Shown here in pieces: positions 49,549-62,388 of a DNA stretch of 64,000 nt (position 1 is the stretch's first letter; each line of letters starts with the position of its first letter). Position numbers and translations under genes: made by a program. Below the pieces are notes generated by a model, which was not told where the DNA came from, made no database searches, and saw nothing but the letters and a program-made list of their open reading frames with translations. Source of the DNA: Salvia splendens (Eukaryota; Streptophyta; Magnoliopsida; Lamiales; Lamiaceae); assembly GCF_004379255.2 (NCBI RefSeq), contig NC_056040.1:5250257-5314256 (forward strand), written 5' to 3'.

Positions 49549-49736
49549 CTCCCTCATGTCACACTTGGGATACGACCCCACATTTTAGAATTTGTTATTT
49601 TATGTGTTAAGTGGGGAGAGAAAATGTAATTTTATAATTAATGTGAGATGGAATTTTTTCCAAAAAAAAAAGAAATGTGACATCTTTTATGGGACAAACT
49701 AAAAAAAGTGTGACATCTACCTTGGGACCGAGTGAG
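49549..49736. mobile_element. Stowaway MITE upstream of NFU, 188 bp
   Basis: The left end is CTCCCTCATGTCACACTTG, with part of the usual terminus deleted; the right end is 'ttgggaccgagtgag'. TA at 49547-49548 and 49737-49738. It lies about 330 bp upstream of the NFU start codon, so inside the promoter region. Same subfamily as the MITE at 47458. Confidence 0.85.
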
Positions 49737-49738
49737 TA

Positions 49739-50620
49739 CTACTCCATAATTTATACCCCATAGGATTTAATTTACATAGTTGCTGTAATGTCCACATTTT
49801 TAAAATTACATTTGTTAGTTAAATATATTAATTTAGGTAAAGAGGAGTGATCAATTGCTAACTATCATTTAATTGTTAACTACAATTAATTTAAGACCAT
49901 AGGATTTTAGAAATCCAGTGGTCTAAAATTTGCCGCGTGTAATTTTCGCTTTTATTAATTAAATCGAAAAAGATAAAAAAAATACCAAATTATGGTTTTG
50001 GATGAAAATGTCAATATAGTATTTTGAAAATATAACATAGTGCTTTGAGAATGTCAAACACATGACATTGCTTTAAAAATGACATTCTACATATATTATA
50101 TTGACATATTTTATATACTATGTTGACATTTGTTGCTGCATGAAAAAATTGAAAATTTTCGAATTTTTTTTCAAATCTTTGTAGGAAATAGAACTTGCTC
50201 TCACTTCACCCGCTTCTTGAGCATACACTTAAATACTCACATTGAGTTTTCATTGGATGTAATTAGCTCAGTTCTATGTAGACAATTCTCACAATAATTT
50301 GATATGAATGAGATGGCCTACATTTATCTGTCACCCATTAATACAATTATAAGACCATATACACATGTGTAGCAAGAGCTTTAAGTTTTCAGTTATTTGG
50401 TAAAAGATCAGTACAACAACTCCTAAAATCATTTCAAGAAAGATAAAAGAGCAAAATGCAAAAGCTTGAGCACTAAATTTACAATTTGGCTCTCTACTAC
50501 TGCTGCTGTGGGAAACTGTATATCTTATCCTTTAAACAAAATCAAGCACCAAGGCTTAGTTAACTTGCATTGATAGTGTCGGAATATGAGATGAAACGTA
50601 TGAGTCCGAGAAGAGTCGGA
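49739..50620. other. Intergenic DNA between NFU and the histidine kinase gene
   Basis: AT-rich. The 100-200 bp next to 50620 should be the 3' UTR of the histidine kinase. Nothing else is recognised. Confidence 0.45.
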
Positions 50621-53600
50621 TCAGGTTCCTTTAGTCAAGGAAAGAATGGTGGAAACCATAAGCTTGCAGTCTATGGGTTTAGTTAGATACGCGTCCATGC
50701 CAACTTCAAGGCATTTGGCTTCATCAGAAGACATTGCATGAGCTGTGAGTGCAACTATTGGAATGTGCCAACCACTTCCACATTCCCATCTTCTTATTTC
50801 TTTTGTTGCTTCATACCCATCCATTTTTGGCATCTGCAAAATCTCAGAAAAATACTATGAGAATCCCTCCCTATCTTGTTACTAGTCAAGATGCAGAAAT
50901 TGTTAACTTACTTGACAGTCCATCAATATCAAGTCATATGGCAATGCTTTGGCATCATTGTGTTCATTAGATTGGCTCTTGTTTTTTAGAGTATCCACTG
51001 CCTGAATCCCGTCCCCTACAACAACGATTCTTGCTCCCATTTTCTCCAGCATGATCGTTGCAACTCTCTGGAGGACGATTGTGTCTTCTGCAAGAAGGAT
51101 GCAGAGGCCCTCAAGAGGCCTTTTCTGCTCATTCACGGCCTTACATGAGCTTGCAGCGCCACCTTCCTTGTCTTCATGACATGATTTAGTGGAAGACTGT
51201 TCTTTACTGAGGATAGAGACGTCATCTTCTAGGTTTACATGGATGTAATCGGCACAGGAGCTGCTCAGCGTGCTTTGAGACACAGGTCCTCTGCTGAAAT
51301 ACTCACTTCCTCTAATCACATTGCAGCTATCATTTTCTAGCTTTTCAGACTCATCCGAGCTAGCTGAAGGGGACTGAAGAGAATCGATTTCATGAAACTC
51401 ATGATCTGCTACTGGAGTTTGTAGGTGCAAGTTTCTGTCTCTTTTGATGACTGCCTCAAAAATCTGAACTAGTTTTGCTTTGTATAAAGGTTTGTTAACC
51501 ATTAACAGATGCCCTCTTTTTCGGAGTTCAGCCTTGACCACTTTGGAGGTGTCGTGATTCAAGATCCATGCGAAGCTAGCTCTATCAGAGCAGTACTCCT
51601 CTAGAAAATTGAGCTGCTGCTTCCACAGCTCAGTGCTCAAGTCGAGCAGTCCAACATCGATGATTATGATGAAAATGCTGCTTCCAAAGTTTGATTCTTG
51701 AGTTTCTGACTCTGGCTTTTGTGAGTTGTCATTTGTGAAGAAATCGTGAAGATTTAACGTGAGTTCATTCCATTCGGACGCTTCATGTGTTTGAACTCCT
51801 TTTTCGCGCAACCATTTTGTCATAATCAATCTGGTCATTCTGCCATTAAGTGCAAGCAACACCTGTATTCAGCTTCAATAATTAATAGTTTCTAAAACTT
51901 TCAAGACCAGCATACTGTCTAAAAAGGGAACTGAACACTCACAGTTAGATTGTGGTCTTTGAAGTTTAAATGGTAATGCTGCTTCGCCGTCTCAGCAGGC
52001 GTGTTGAGAAGCAGATACAGCTGCATCAGAGTTCCCGGCCCACTCTTCTTCACCACTTTGATTTCTCCATTCATCTTGTTCACCTGTCAAAAATTTCACC
52101 ACCATTAAAGTCCAAGCAAGAGCTACAACATCATCAGTGCCAACTCATCAACTTGAAGTTATTTTTTCAAGAATCCATGTAACTCTCACCAAGGTTCGGA
52201 CGATGCACAAACCAAGACCAGTTCCGCCATGCCTGAGAGCAGAAGAACTTTTTAAGATTCCCTAAATTAAAAACAATAACAGGATTGCTGAAAATGATAA
52301 GTAGCTTACAGCCTAGTAGTTGAGGGATCGGCTTGCTCAAAACTCTCGAAAACTGATTCCCATTTGTCAGGATCGATTCCTGATATTAGAGAATCAAGAA
52401 AGTTTAGAATGTTTCGTTGCGTTTCATATGTAAATATATGTATTCTTACCACAGCCAGTGTCATCAACTTCAAACCAAATCATCATTTTGTTGTCTTTCT
52501 TGGAGCATATCTTCCCTTGGGCTGCTTCCCGTTTTCGTTTCAACTTCTGTGCACACCATGACTCCTTTGGATGGAGGTAAGACTCTCTTTTCTTACTCTC
52601 CGTGTCTACAGTCTCACACCATCCGCGCAAAATGATGTATCCAGCTGTCACAAGCACAGATCATTCATTAATTGTTTGTTTCAATTGATCTTGTACATGT
52701 TTGATTGTATTTCCTCACTTACAGGTTGTGAACTTGATGGAATTGCTAATTAAATTTGCGAAAATTTGAAGAACTCTTCCAGAGTCTCCAAGGACTACTT
52801 TAGGCATATCATCTGCAACGGTATAAATCATTACAAGTTAAGCAAGGGCGAGGTAGTGCAGACAGATGAGAGACGGTTAAGACCATACCCGAGAGATCAA
52901 GAACAGTCTCTACGTTGTGGTTAATCCGCTGCACAGAGAACATATCTGTAAGCCCTTCAAGCTCTCTACCCAACTCAAACTCAGTTTCTTCTAGTATCAG
53001 TTTTCCTGACTCAACCTGCACAAAATTTCATATGCCAGTATGAGATCTTGGTTCAAAAATCGATACGTTGAAAGACGAGTATTTTGTTACAGTACCTTGC
53101 TGAGATCCAAAATGTTGTTAAGAAGCCTCAGCAAAGCATTGGAGCATTTTTGAATCTGTATGATCATCGCTTGCTGTTCATTGTTGAGGCAGTCGTCGCT
53201 CATGAGGATATCCAGCAAGCCGATAACTGCAGCCATAGGTGTGCGGAGCTCGTGGCTATGTCAACAAAAAAATTTGATCAAGGTATATTCTATGAATGCA
53301 ATCAACAAGCATGATCTCAGCTGCTCACCTCATGTTTGCTAGAAACTGACTCTTGTAGTTGTTTGACGCCTCCGCCCTTCTCCTTGCATCGAGATGGCTT
53401 ATCAACGCAGCGCGCAGCTTCATCTCCTTGGAAACGCCGTTAGTTAAAATGAAGATGCAGAACCACCCAACCAGCAAGATGCACACAGAAGCAGATATCA
53501 AAATCATTAAAGTCTTAAAAGCCTTCTCATCCACTTTCCCCATTATATATTGCCTCGGTATCATGATAACTCCAACCTGCAACCGTTTTTTCCCCCGCAA

Positions 53601-55002
53601 AAATCAGAAAACACTACTAAATTTCAAGAAAACAGAGTTAAAAACAGGACACAAACCATAGGAAGCCTCTTCAAGTTCAAGAAAAAGGAGTCAATGTAAT
53701 AAAGATGGTTTCCAAGCCTCGCGCTCTCGATATGAACTTCTTGACTTGGAGGCAGCTTGTTCCCATACGTCCGACTCAAATACTCAGCCCCTGACCTAAT
53801 CACACTCTCCTGAGAATCCACAGCCATCATAAGCTTAGGCCCGGACGACGAATTCATCAGCAGAGGTGTGTTGGTGGAGGTTGCCAGCAGCCACCCCTCC
53901 TGAGAGGTGAGATATATGTGGCCACTATGAAACTCAACCAACTCCTTCATCAACTGGCCAACGCTATACAGAGCAGTGGTAACGCCCACGACAGCGACTA
54001 TGCTAGTATGGGAAGCATCCCAAACAGGCAATGCTGCTGAGAGCAAAGGAGAGTCGGTGTATTTGCTCACAGCAATATGCCATGTGGCAGTCCCATCAGG
54101 AACCTGCGAAATCCCGGCTATGTTGATCAACTCGTCCGGTGGGATTGGGGCGGCCTTTGCAGTCTTATCGCCCGTGGTGGGGTCAAGAGGCTCGCGGTAC
54201 CAAATTGCAGTCATGTTTGTGTGTATGGACTGGTCATTCCAGCCTTGATGAGAGGAAAGGAGATTGACAGAATATGAGGTGGCTATTGAGTAGTTGGTGA
54301 GATCAGAGTAGATGTAGTATGTGTTGTTGCTTCTGTGGTTCCGATGGAAGGCCTGCACGAATCCGTTCCGGTAGCTAAGAGTGATGGAGTTGAGAGCTTT
54401 CTGGCTGGCGAAGAGGGCCCACGTCAACTCCTTCATCACTTGGTAAAGCTGCTGAGAATCAATCAATACATAAGATGTACACTTGCTACATAAATGGAGA
54501 AATGTTGGGATGATGATTGATTGATTCACCTCGACTTGGTCTGCTTGGGAGGCGGCGGGCTTGTTGTAGCGGCGGATGACAGACTCGGAGAGCTTGACCT
54601 GGGCGGTGGCGACTTCGACGGTGGAGTTGAGGATGTTCCACATGCGGAGGAGGGGCCGCTGGAGGAGCTCGTGGCGGAGGCCGTATGCTAAGGTTTTGAG
54701 GGATTTGGTGGTGTAGACTCTGGTGATGTGCCATGTTAGTAGAGTCAGAAGGCCAATCAGGATGGCTAGCATTATCTGCACAAACCCGAAACAAATTGTT
54801 GAAGAGATGTATGTATAGCAAATTAGTGTGAATTGATTGATACCATGATGGCGAGGCGAACGACGAAGACGCTGTAATAGGAGGAGGAGAGGCAGAGGGT
54901 GGAGCCGAACTGGGACTCCTCTTCTTCGACATCTCGCTGGAAAGTTCTGGTGCTGTCGGGAGATGCTGCGGCCATGTTCGTTTTGCAGAAGGTGAGGCCC
55001 AT
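50621..55002 (-). CDS. HK1: AHK1-type hybrid histidine kinase, osmosensor family (13 exons, 1145 aa)
   Basis: Exons on the minus strand are 54844-55002, 54530-54775, 53657-54451, 53329-53576, 53096-53255, 52889-53015, 52723-52812, 52450-52644, 52310-52379, 52190-52232, 51943-52083, 50912-51862 and 50621-50833. They total 3438 nt with phases closed. One membrane helix lies at about 45-68 and a second at about 420-448, bounding a roughly 350-residue extracellular sensor. The kinase has the H-box SHELRTP (His484), N-box SNSIKFT (602), G1 DTGCGID (670-676) and G2 GGTGLGL (699-705). A degenerate receiver-like linker follows. The true receiver is at 1010-1140, with Asp1073 (LMDCQMPKMDG) and Lys1127 (TKP). 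Length and order match AHK1, a plasma-membrane osmosensor that passes phosphate to HPt proteins. The next Met (residue 10) could also start the protein. Exon 3 has a CAGCAG acceptor that allows two products differing by one Gln. Confidence 0.94.
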
Positions 55003-55261
55003 TTATTGGTTGATTGTTTCAATTTGTGGATGGAGATTCAGTAGAAGGGAATTGAAGGTAGAGTTGGAGGAGCATATATTTGAGATGGAAGATAATATTT
55101 TATGAGCAGTGTGGATTCCCACTTTATGAATTATCAAGCCATTTCTGGTCATGGTGTGTGTGTGTGTTTTCACTTTTTATTACCTTGGTTGACTGTTGAT
55201 ATGGAAGGAATATGATTGGCTTGAGAATATTGGAGTTGGAGTGAGAGTGATAGAGACAGAG

Positions 55262-55263
55262 GA

Positions 55264-55304
<41 letters not shown>
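55262..55304. repeat. GTGAGA hexanucleotide microsatellite
   Basis: About seven GTGAGA units (CTCTCA on the gene strand) lie 260 bp upstream of the histidine kinase start codon, probably in its leader or core promoter. Open frames over it are artefacts of the repeat. Confidence 0.9.
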
Positions 55305-55305
<1 letters not shown>

Positions 55306-57886
55306 TCAGTTGAAGACGGAATATATGGTTATAAGTCAAGATTATAGGATAAATTCAAATCTAGGAGCATATATAGGCAGTCTAATAATTATAAAAATGT
55401 GTTACCGGAGTATTTTATTTACTAACATTATTAGAAATATTATTCCAAACACAAAATTGGGTTTTTCGCTAAATACTTTTCCAGTGAGATAAATATACAC
55501 TTAACCTTCTGCCATCATAAGCGCTTTAACACAGAGTATTGCTACCATTCATATTTTGGACTTTTGAAATAATATATTATTATTAGATTAATGAGCTCAT
55601 TCCCGATTATTCCATTAATACAACGTCTCTAAACTATAATATTAATAAAATGTATTACTACTATTTATTCTCGTTAAAATCTTACGATATACACCTCTCA
55701 GCAAATCTTAGTGACATAGTGTACTAGGTAGTAGTAGTGCTTACTAAAGAATATGGATTTGAGATAAGTGTCTTTTTTTCCTTTTGTCTAGTAGTGAGCA
55801 TAATTGCATATCGTAGGGTTCATTGTTCATGTAACAAGTACATGCACTCAATTTTTAGTAAGTCCAAATTAAACCACATATCATATAACTGAATTGTGAT
55901 ATTCAATATATATGATGTACATTAGTAAAAGTATAAGGCATGATAAAAATATCGTAACAAGTGATCTTATACTATAATAGCATGTGCAAATAGCAATCGC
56001 ACTTGAAAAAAATTTTATGAGTATGTCGTTCATTTCACACTGTTCAGCACGTTGTGTAATGTAAAAACTCAGTCGCGCACATGATGACTCTATTGCCTCA
56101 CTTGTCTCCACTCACTCCCTCGACGCATCTCATGTATTGCAAAAAAGTCAAATTCTAAAAAATGTTTCTATTCATTTTTACCGTTAGGATGCCTACAATT
56201 CCCACATTTATCGATTATCACTTCACATTTCTTCCCTCGATAAATATACTTCACTCCTCTCACTTCTTCCTTCTTCTCACTCTATATTCTTTGTTCTTCT
56301 TCAATTTCTTCATCACATTCTTCTTCTATTTTTTTCACAAATGCCATTACGTTTGACTGGCCATTGATAAACTCGTATTTTGCATAGTTTTAAGAATCAT
56401 AATAATTGGTTTAGTAGGATTCTAGTCTCTCAATTTCATTGTTGTTATATTTCTAGTCTCACAATTCATGGGGACTAATTATTTAGGATTATAGGATTTT
56501 TAAGTAGTTGACTCTAATATATTTCGATTGTTGGTTTAATATTTAGAACCCGCCTTATTTTAATTATTCCAATGCTTTTAAATACCAATTGATTACTAAT
56601 TTTATTTTGGTTTTGTGCGTGTTATGCTAGATTTGAAATAGAGTTGATGGGCAGTTGCAAGTAACATAAAAGAAATGGACAACACTTTGTGAAGTTTGTT
56701 GTATCACAAAGCATTGATGAATTCAAAATTATTGATTTCACAATTTTATATAGAATTTATTAGTCTCCCAGGTCTTCAAAATTATGTCAAAATAAAAACA
56801 TTTGACATTTAATAGTACGTCATCGGGTGCACTATGTAACTAGAGACGTTCATTTTATTTCTGAAATTAAATATAAATATTTGAAAATGAAAGGGTAAAA
56901 AGTGGGCTTCTTTAACTGGTACGCAAATGGAGAAAATGGACCATTAACATAACTCCACTAGTTTAATTAGGTGATTCCAAAGCATGAGTGGAATCCAAAG
57001 ATTGAGATTCTTTAATCTACACATGTCTATCCTAAACACAACCTTAACACTAATAAATGGAGTATTGGAAAGGCTATACTTTTATATAATTAAAGATTTA
57101 CTTATTTAAATAGTACAAGTACCCATTTCAAAAAAGCTTCTTTATAATGTCTTCAATCCATTGGTACATGTATCCCCAATTTTTAATCATATGTTTATAC
57201 TTCATGGTGTTATTTGTTATATTCGAATTAATTGAGCACCACGAATTTGCTGTATAATAGTAGAACTTAATTTACATTTTCAGTTGCGAGATGTATATAA
57301 ATATAGTGGGACATCATTGTCTTTGGCCAGCTTATATTCTGAATAAGACTCAAGTTCATAATAGAATCAAAATCTGATTTGATGTTTGGATTAATAATTC
57401 GCAATTAGCACAATGTATTTAGGTACGAGTCTCACACAAAAGAAGGTCAAATCTGGTCAATCTCACACTTTTCAAGTAAATCATAAAATATGAAAATTTG
57501 GCAATTGTCTAACCTGCCTCATTTCTGAAGAAATATATGATGATGTGCTAGTTAAATTTATACACGTCACCCACCACATAGACATGTATCATTTTAACAT
57601 AGTTATAATACCTTATGTGTTTAAAATCGGCAGCCAATCATCCCATATTTTGTCAAAAATGAGACGGATTAGATAATTATGAAATTTTCATCTTTCGTTA
57701 TTTAATTTTCAAATTTTGAAATGTATGGAACGGACCAAAATTTAACCTCTTTCATGTTTCGTTTGGCAATTTATCATAAAGAATATGAACATCTTTCAAA
57801 TAACTTATTGTCTCCATATCGTTCATCTCATATTGATTTTCAAATGTTCGAAAAGGGCCCTGAGATTGGGTTTAGATTTGAGACAC
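55305..57886. other. AT-rich intergenic DNA
   Basis: Includes the upstream region of the histidine kinase gene. Beyond short pyrimidine tracts (56220-56350) no gene, repeat border or RNA is supported. Confidence 0.45.
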
Positions 57887-58281
57887 TGTTAAATTCTCTA
57901 AATTCTATCCCACATCGACTTGGTGAAGATCTCATCTAATCTATATAAGTGTGGATAACCCTCCCCCTTATGAGGCCTTTTAAGGGGTGAGTGGCTCATT
58001 TCTAATATGGTATCAGAGCAGGCCCAAGTCGATGATCTTATCTACCTCACGAGTGGAAGACCGATGTCCTTTCCGGCCCACATCGATGATAGTTTCTCTT
58101 GCATTGCCTACCCACGTGATGGAAGACCGATGTCCTTTCCGGCCCACACGTGAGGGGGCGTGTTAAATTCTCTAAATTCTATCTCACATCGACTTGGTGA
58201 AGATCTCATCTAATCTATATAAGTGTGGATAACCCTTCCCCTTATGAGGCCTTTTAAGGGGTGAGTGGCACATTTCTAATA
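57887..58281 (+). mobile_element. Complete TRIM retroelement, 395 bp
   Basis: Two 121-bp LTRs (57887-58007 and 58161-58281) start TGTTAAATTCTC, end TTCTAATA, and differ at only three positions. Directly after the first LTR is TGGTATCAGAGC (58008-58019), the primer site for initiator tRNA-Met. A polypurine tract GTGAGGGGGCG precedes the second LTR. GACAC is duplicated at 57882-57886 and 58282-58286. The 153-bp interior has no coding capacity, so mobility would need proteins from other elements. It contains a 29-bp unit twice (58054-58082 and 58120-58148). Confidence 0.96.
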
Positions 58282-58850
58282 GACACGCCTAAAGCAACCT
58301 TTTATAGTAGTTTATAGAATAAAATTAAGTGCTAATTAAATTAAATTTAATTGGACGACACAAAAAAAACAAACTGGATTTCAACCCTGGAACAAGTAGT
58401 GTTATTATATAATTAAAAGAGTACAAACGTTGCTGATATCACAATTCTAATCTCTTCACTTAGTCTCCCACTAATTGCTAAGACGGCTATAGTTAATCAA
58501 ACAGTTTAAAAGATGAGTTAATTAATTAAGGTGTGGTTTACTTTTTCTCGTCCTCTCAACATATTTGTCGTAAAATCATGCATGGTCTAATTAGAACCCA
58601 CTCAATTTTTATTGATTTATTTATTAAATCCCATATTCTTATTATAGTAATACTACTAATATTCTTGCACGGGACATTATAAATTTAAAAGCCATTATTA
58701 TCTTTCAATAAAATGTGATAAAGATACGTTATAAATGTACAATGCTCACACAACATCCTTAATTCTTTAGTAACACTATAACATAGTTGTTAGGTGACTC
58801 AAATCCTCCTTAGTCTATTGGTTAGAGATGAAGAGTTTTTTCGTTTGAGT

Positions 58851-59065
58851 CAGGGGCGGACGCAGAAATAAATAACGATAAGGATTGTGATTTTTAAATT
58901 TTATTTTAAAGTATTTTTTAGAGTTTCAAATTATTTATAAGGGCTTTTAAATTATAATTTGCCTTAAATTTAGATAAATTATAAAATTTTAAAAAGAAAA
59001 ATACTTAAAATATAATTTTATTGAGGGCTTTAGCCCCACCCATTTTATACATGGGTCCGCCCCTG
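58851..59065. mobile_element. Short hAT-type MITE, 215 bp
   Basis: CAGGGGCGGAC and GTCCGCCCCTG are perfect 11-bp inverted termini; GTTTGAGT is duplicated at 58843-58850 and 59066-59073. The interior is AT-rich and non-coding. The flanks carry a diverged duplication of 'attggtta(g/c)agatgaagagt' at about 58819 and 59090. Confidence 0.93.
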
Positions 59066-59185
59066 GTTTGAGTTGCGATTCGTCATAATTGGTTACAGAT
59101 GAAGAGTCTTTTCATTTGAGTTGTGATTCATCGTCAACAATTGACATTGTCATCCATCATATCATCCAAAACGAAACTAAAAACT

Positions 59186-59438
59186 TCTCACTACGTCCTT
59201 AAAAATTTGTCACTTATTTCCATTCTTGTCCGTCCCTAAAATTTTGTCACCTCTTACTTTTATTATTTTTGGTAATGGACCTCTCATTCCACTAAATCAT
59301 TCTCACTCACATTTTATTATAAAACTAGTATATAAAAGTAGGATATACTTGCCATTAACATTTTCAACCCAATTTTTATTATATTTTTTAAAATCCGTGC
59401 CAAATCAAATGGTGACAAATTATAAGGGACGGAGAGTG
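59186..59438. mobile_element. Stowaway-type MITE, about 253 bp
   Basis: The left end is decayed ('tctcactacgtccttaaaaa'); the right end 'ataagggacggagagtg' stands before TA at 59439-59440. Same subtype as 24705-24816. Confidence 0.75.
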
Positions 59439-60443
59439 TACTATAGTATATAATGGACAATTGACCATGGATTTGTCTAACGTCGTTAGTGGTCTCTTTA
59501 GGTGTCGAGAAGTCAAAAGATATGTAGGGCGATAAGCATTTCGATATGTAGGGCGATAAGCATTTCAAATTAAATATGTAAGTTAGATTGATACAAATTA
59601 CTATATAAAACTATAAAGTTGGAAACAATGACAAACCATTATAGTATAGAGCAACGATATCTCTGTGATAACTATCAATCCCTTTGATAGTTGATTATGA
59701 GCAAATTGCCAATAAGCTGATTATGAAAAAATAACTCGACTGATATAAAATGAGTGTGAAATCAAAACAACGTTTTCGATTTTGCCTCTCAAACACAACC
59801 ATAGATAGTACTAGTAGGAGTACTAAAAAGAGTTTTGAGTAATTAAATGTTTTGATCTTGATGTATGTATTATACATGTAGAAATTAGAATCGTGATATC
59901 TTTCGATTTACTCAGTTAATTAGTAAAAAAGAAATTGATCCCTTTGTTGGAAACGATGCCATCATCACATTGATACATTTAAAGACAAAATACCAAATAT
60001 ATCACGAAAGATAGATGTTAAATTTTGGTTCGTTTCACACTTTTTAAAATATGAAAAATAAATCATAAAAAATTGTTTTTTTCTCAAATCTCAATTATAT
60101 CATCCTTCCATTTTACGGCGAATCACGCATTGATGTGAGTAGGTCGGTTTAAAACACGTGGAAGTTAAACAACATTGGGATAAACGTACCTAAGTTCGAA
60201 ACGAGGTTTTGTCTAAATGTTTAAATAGTTGCCTCATTAGTACGTAATTTGCCGAAAAAGAGAAGGATCATGGGATTATTAAGAAATTTTTTGTGATTTA
60301 TTTTTCATATTTATAAAAGTACTATAGGACAGACCATTAATCGTGTTTTGTAATTTATTTAGCAATTTATCCTATATTTAATGTACGGTTATATCATATA
60401 TTTTGTACCCATATGCATACATGGGCGAGTTTACTAAAAATAA

Positions 60444-60618
60444 TTCTCTTTGTCCCATTAGAAATGAAACATTTGTTTTTCGACATGGGATTTTATGCAG
60501 TGTTGTTTTGTGAGTTAATGAGGAGAGAATAAAGTAGAGATAGCGTTGTTTCCATTTTAAAAAATATTTTATTTTTAATGGGACATTCAACGTTTCATTT
60601 TTAATAGGAGATATGGAG
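60444..60618. mobile_element. Stowaway-type MITE, about 175 bp
   Basis: Left 'ttctctttgtcccattagaa' and right 'aataggagatatggag' before TA (60619-60620) are decayed Stowaway ends. The interior 'gacatgggattttat...tttgtgagttaatg' is typical of the family. Confidence 0.7.
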
Positions 60619-61032
60619 TACTGCTCTTTAGTCTTTACCCCACGTTTGCTTTTATTTTTTTCAAACGATATTAAGAACCCAAAATTGTGTAGTTATACTC
60701 TTTAGTCACGTTAGCTATTTTAGCCATGAGATGTCTTATGAAGACTGAGCATATTTAAATAATCAGCAACGGACATGGAATCTATTTCGGACATTTATAC
60801 GCTACCATCCTACGCAAAGATATACTATTAGCATAACTTTTAATATGCACATGTTTTAAAAAAATATGCTAATATGATTATGATACAAGGAATTGTTAAA
60901 AGAAGTGTTGACAAAAGCATTCGTGTCGCTCTTTCCCGCTTCTTTACTTTGCGTTTTCTGACCCTCGTAGTTGGAATCTTTTGGCTGAAATCTATTAAAA
61001 AACACTTGGCTCTCTAATATATGAATCATGAA

Positions 61033-61757
61033 TAGGGGTCGGAATTCGCATGGATACCCGACTCGAAAAAACCGTGTACCCAAATCAAAAAATTATCTAA
61101 ATGCACACTCAATACCTGATCCGATATGTTTTTCGGATACCCAAATATCTGCCACGGGTATCCAAATCCGATGATTGGGTACTCAAATACCCGACTCTTT
61201 ACATATATTAATAATTAATAAAAAAATTAAAAATGAAAAATATATTAAATATTTTAAAGCTAAAATTCTGTTTATTCATTGAGAATATTTTATTTTTGTT
61301 TTATATGCTAATTATGTCTTTTTATGAACTTAAAAATGACAATTGTATTGCCGAGGGAAGCTAATGACTAACCGAGAGGCAACGACAGAGAGTATCTATA
61401 GGCGGCAACGTAATAGATACAAAGACTTGAAGAAGAAAGAGATGGAATGAGAGTAGAGTCACTTCAATGGAGAGTCGGATAATTGACTTATTTATAAAGG
61501 TTAGAGAAAAATAACAGAATTATAACTTAAGTAAATAATTTATCCCATACCCAACAACCCTAAATGACTAAACCTAATTAAAAATTACACTAAACAATAC
61601 ATTGGGTATTCGGGTAATACCGATTTATCTTAAATTTCACTACCCGATCCCATACTCAATCCCATTTTATTGGATATCGGGTATCCAATACCCGCCGAAT
61701 ATCGGGTCAGGAATGGATAAACCCAATACCCACCCAATATCCGTAGTCCCACCCCTA
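61033..61757. mobile_element. Non-autonomous hAT-type element, 725 bp
   Basis: TAGGGGTCGGA and TCCCACCCCTA are the termini; ATCATGAA is duplicated at 61025-61032 and 61758-61765. Subterminal parts are dense in 'tacccga/tcgggta' words. The centre (about 61340-61500) has a different composition and may carry inserted or captured DNA. No transposase. Confidence 0.9.
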
Positions 61758-62292
61758 ATCATGAAGTATAATCTATCATCAACCGATTTTTAGTATCAAC
61801 TTAATTAATGTACTATAGTAATTTTCCTAATGTTTTGACATTGGATAAGGTTCCTCACACCTAGCTCGTTATTGTTTTGTTGTAAAATTTAATGCGTTGT
61901 GAAAAGCCCATTTATCCTCGTAGTGCATCTCCCATTTGGATTCATCAAAAACATGAGTGGAACAATATTTTCCACAAACTGGATGAATTCATGTGTGGAT
62001 ATCAAATCATATGTGAGTTTAAACTGAAAATAGCATTCGCCGATTTAAACCAAATTTGATCCACGAATTTCTAATTACTAAAGAATTGCACATTTGCACG
62101 ATGGGTCAATAATAGCAAGAGCGAAACTAGCATCAAAGTCTATTTCATGGACCAAAAGTATATTAATAAATTACTTCTGTCATAAAGAGTGAATTAAATG
62201 CAAATATCCCTTTTTTATACTACTAGAATCTTCATATATAGCAAGAGCATGAGCAGCTTTGAATGCATACTGAAACATTGTGTTGTTTAAAA

Positions 62293-62388
62293 ATGGGTGT
62301 GGTTAAGGCTGTTTTGTGCACTGGGTTTTTTCTTCTCATGGCTTTTTGCAGTGGTGATGGAGGCAATGTCGATGTCCACGCAGCATGA
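62293..62388 (+). CDS. Small signal-peptide-like ORF (31 aa), unrecognised
   Basis: ATG at 62293 opens 31 codons: MGVVKAVLCTGFFLLMAFCS is a plausible secretory signal with a cleavage site, then GDGGNVDVHAA and TGA. It may be a first exon, a gene remnant, or a tiny secreted peptide gene. No partner exon was found, and retroelement-like DNA starts about 150 bp downstream. Confidence 0.3.
   Translation: MGVVKAVLCTGFFLLMAFCSGDGGNVDVHAA

Noticed and set aside
55124..55339. His/Ser repeat protein on the minus strand
   Set aside because: It is a translation of the GTGAGA microsatellite.
57721..57939. 73-codon open frame overlapping the left TRIM LTR
   Set aside because: It runs into the LTR and has no family resemblance; chance frame.
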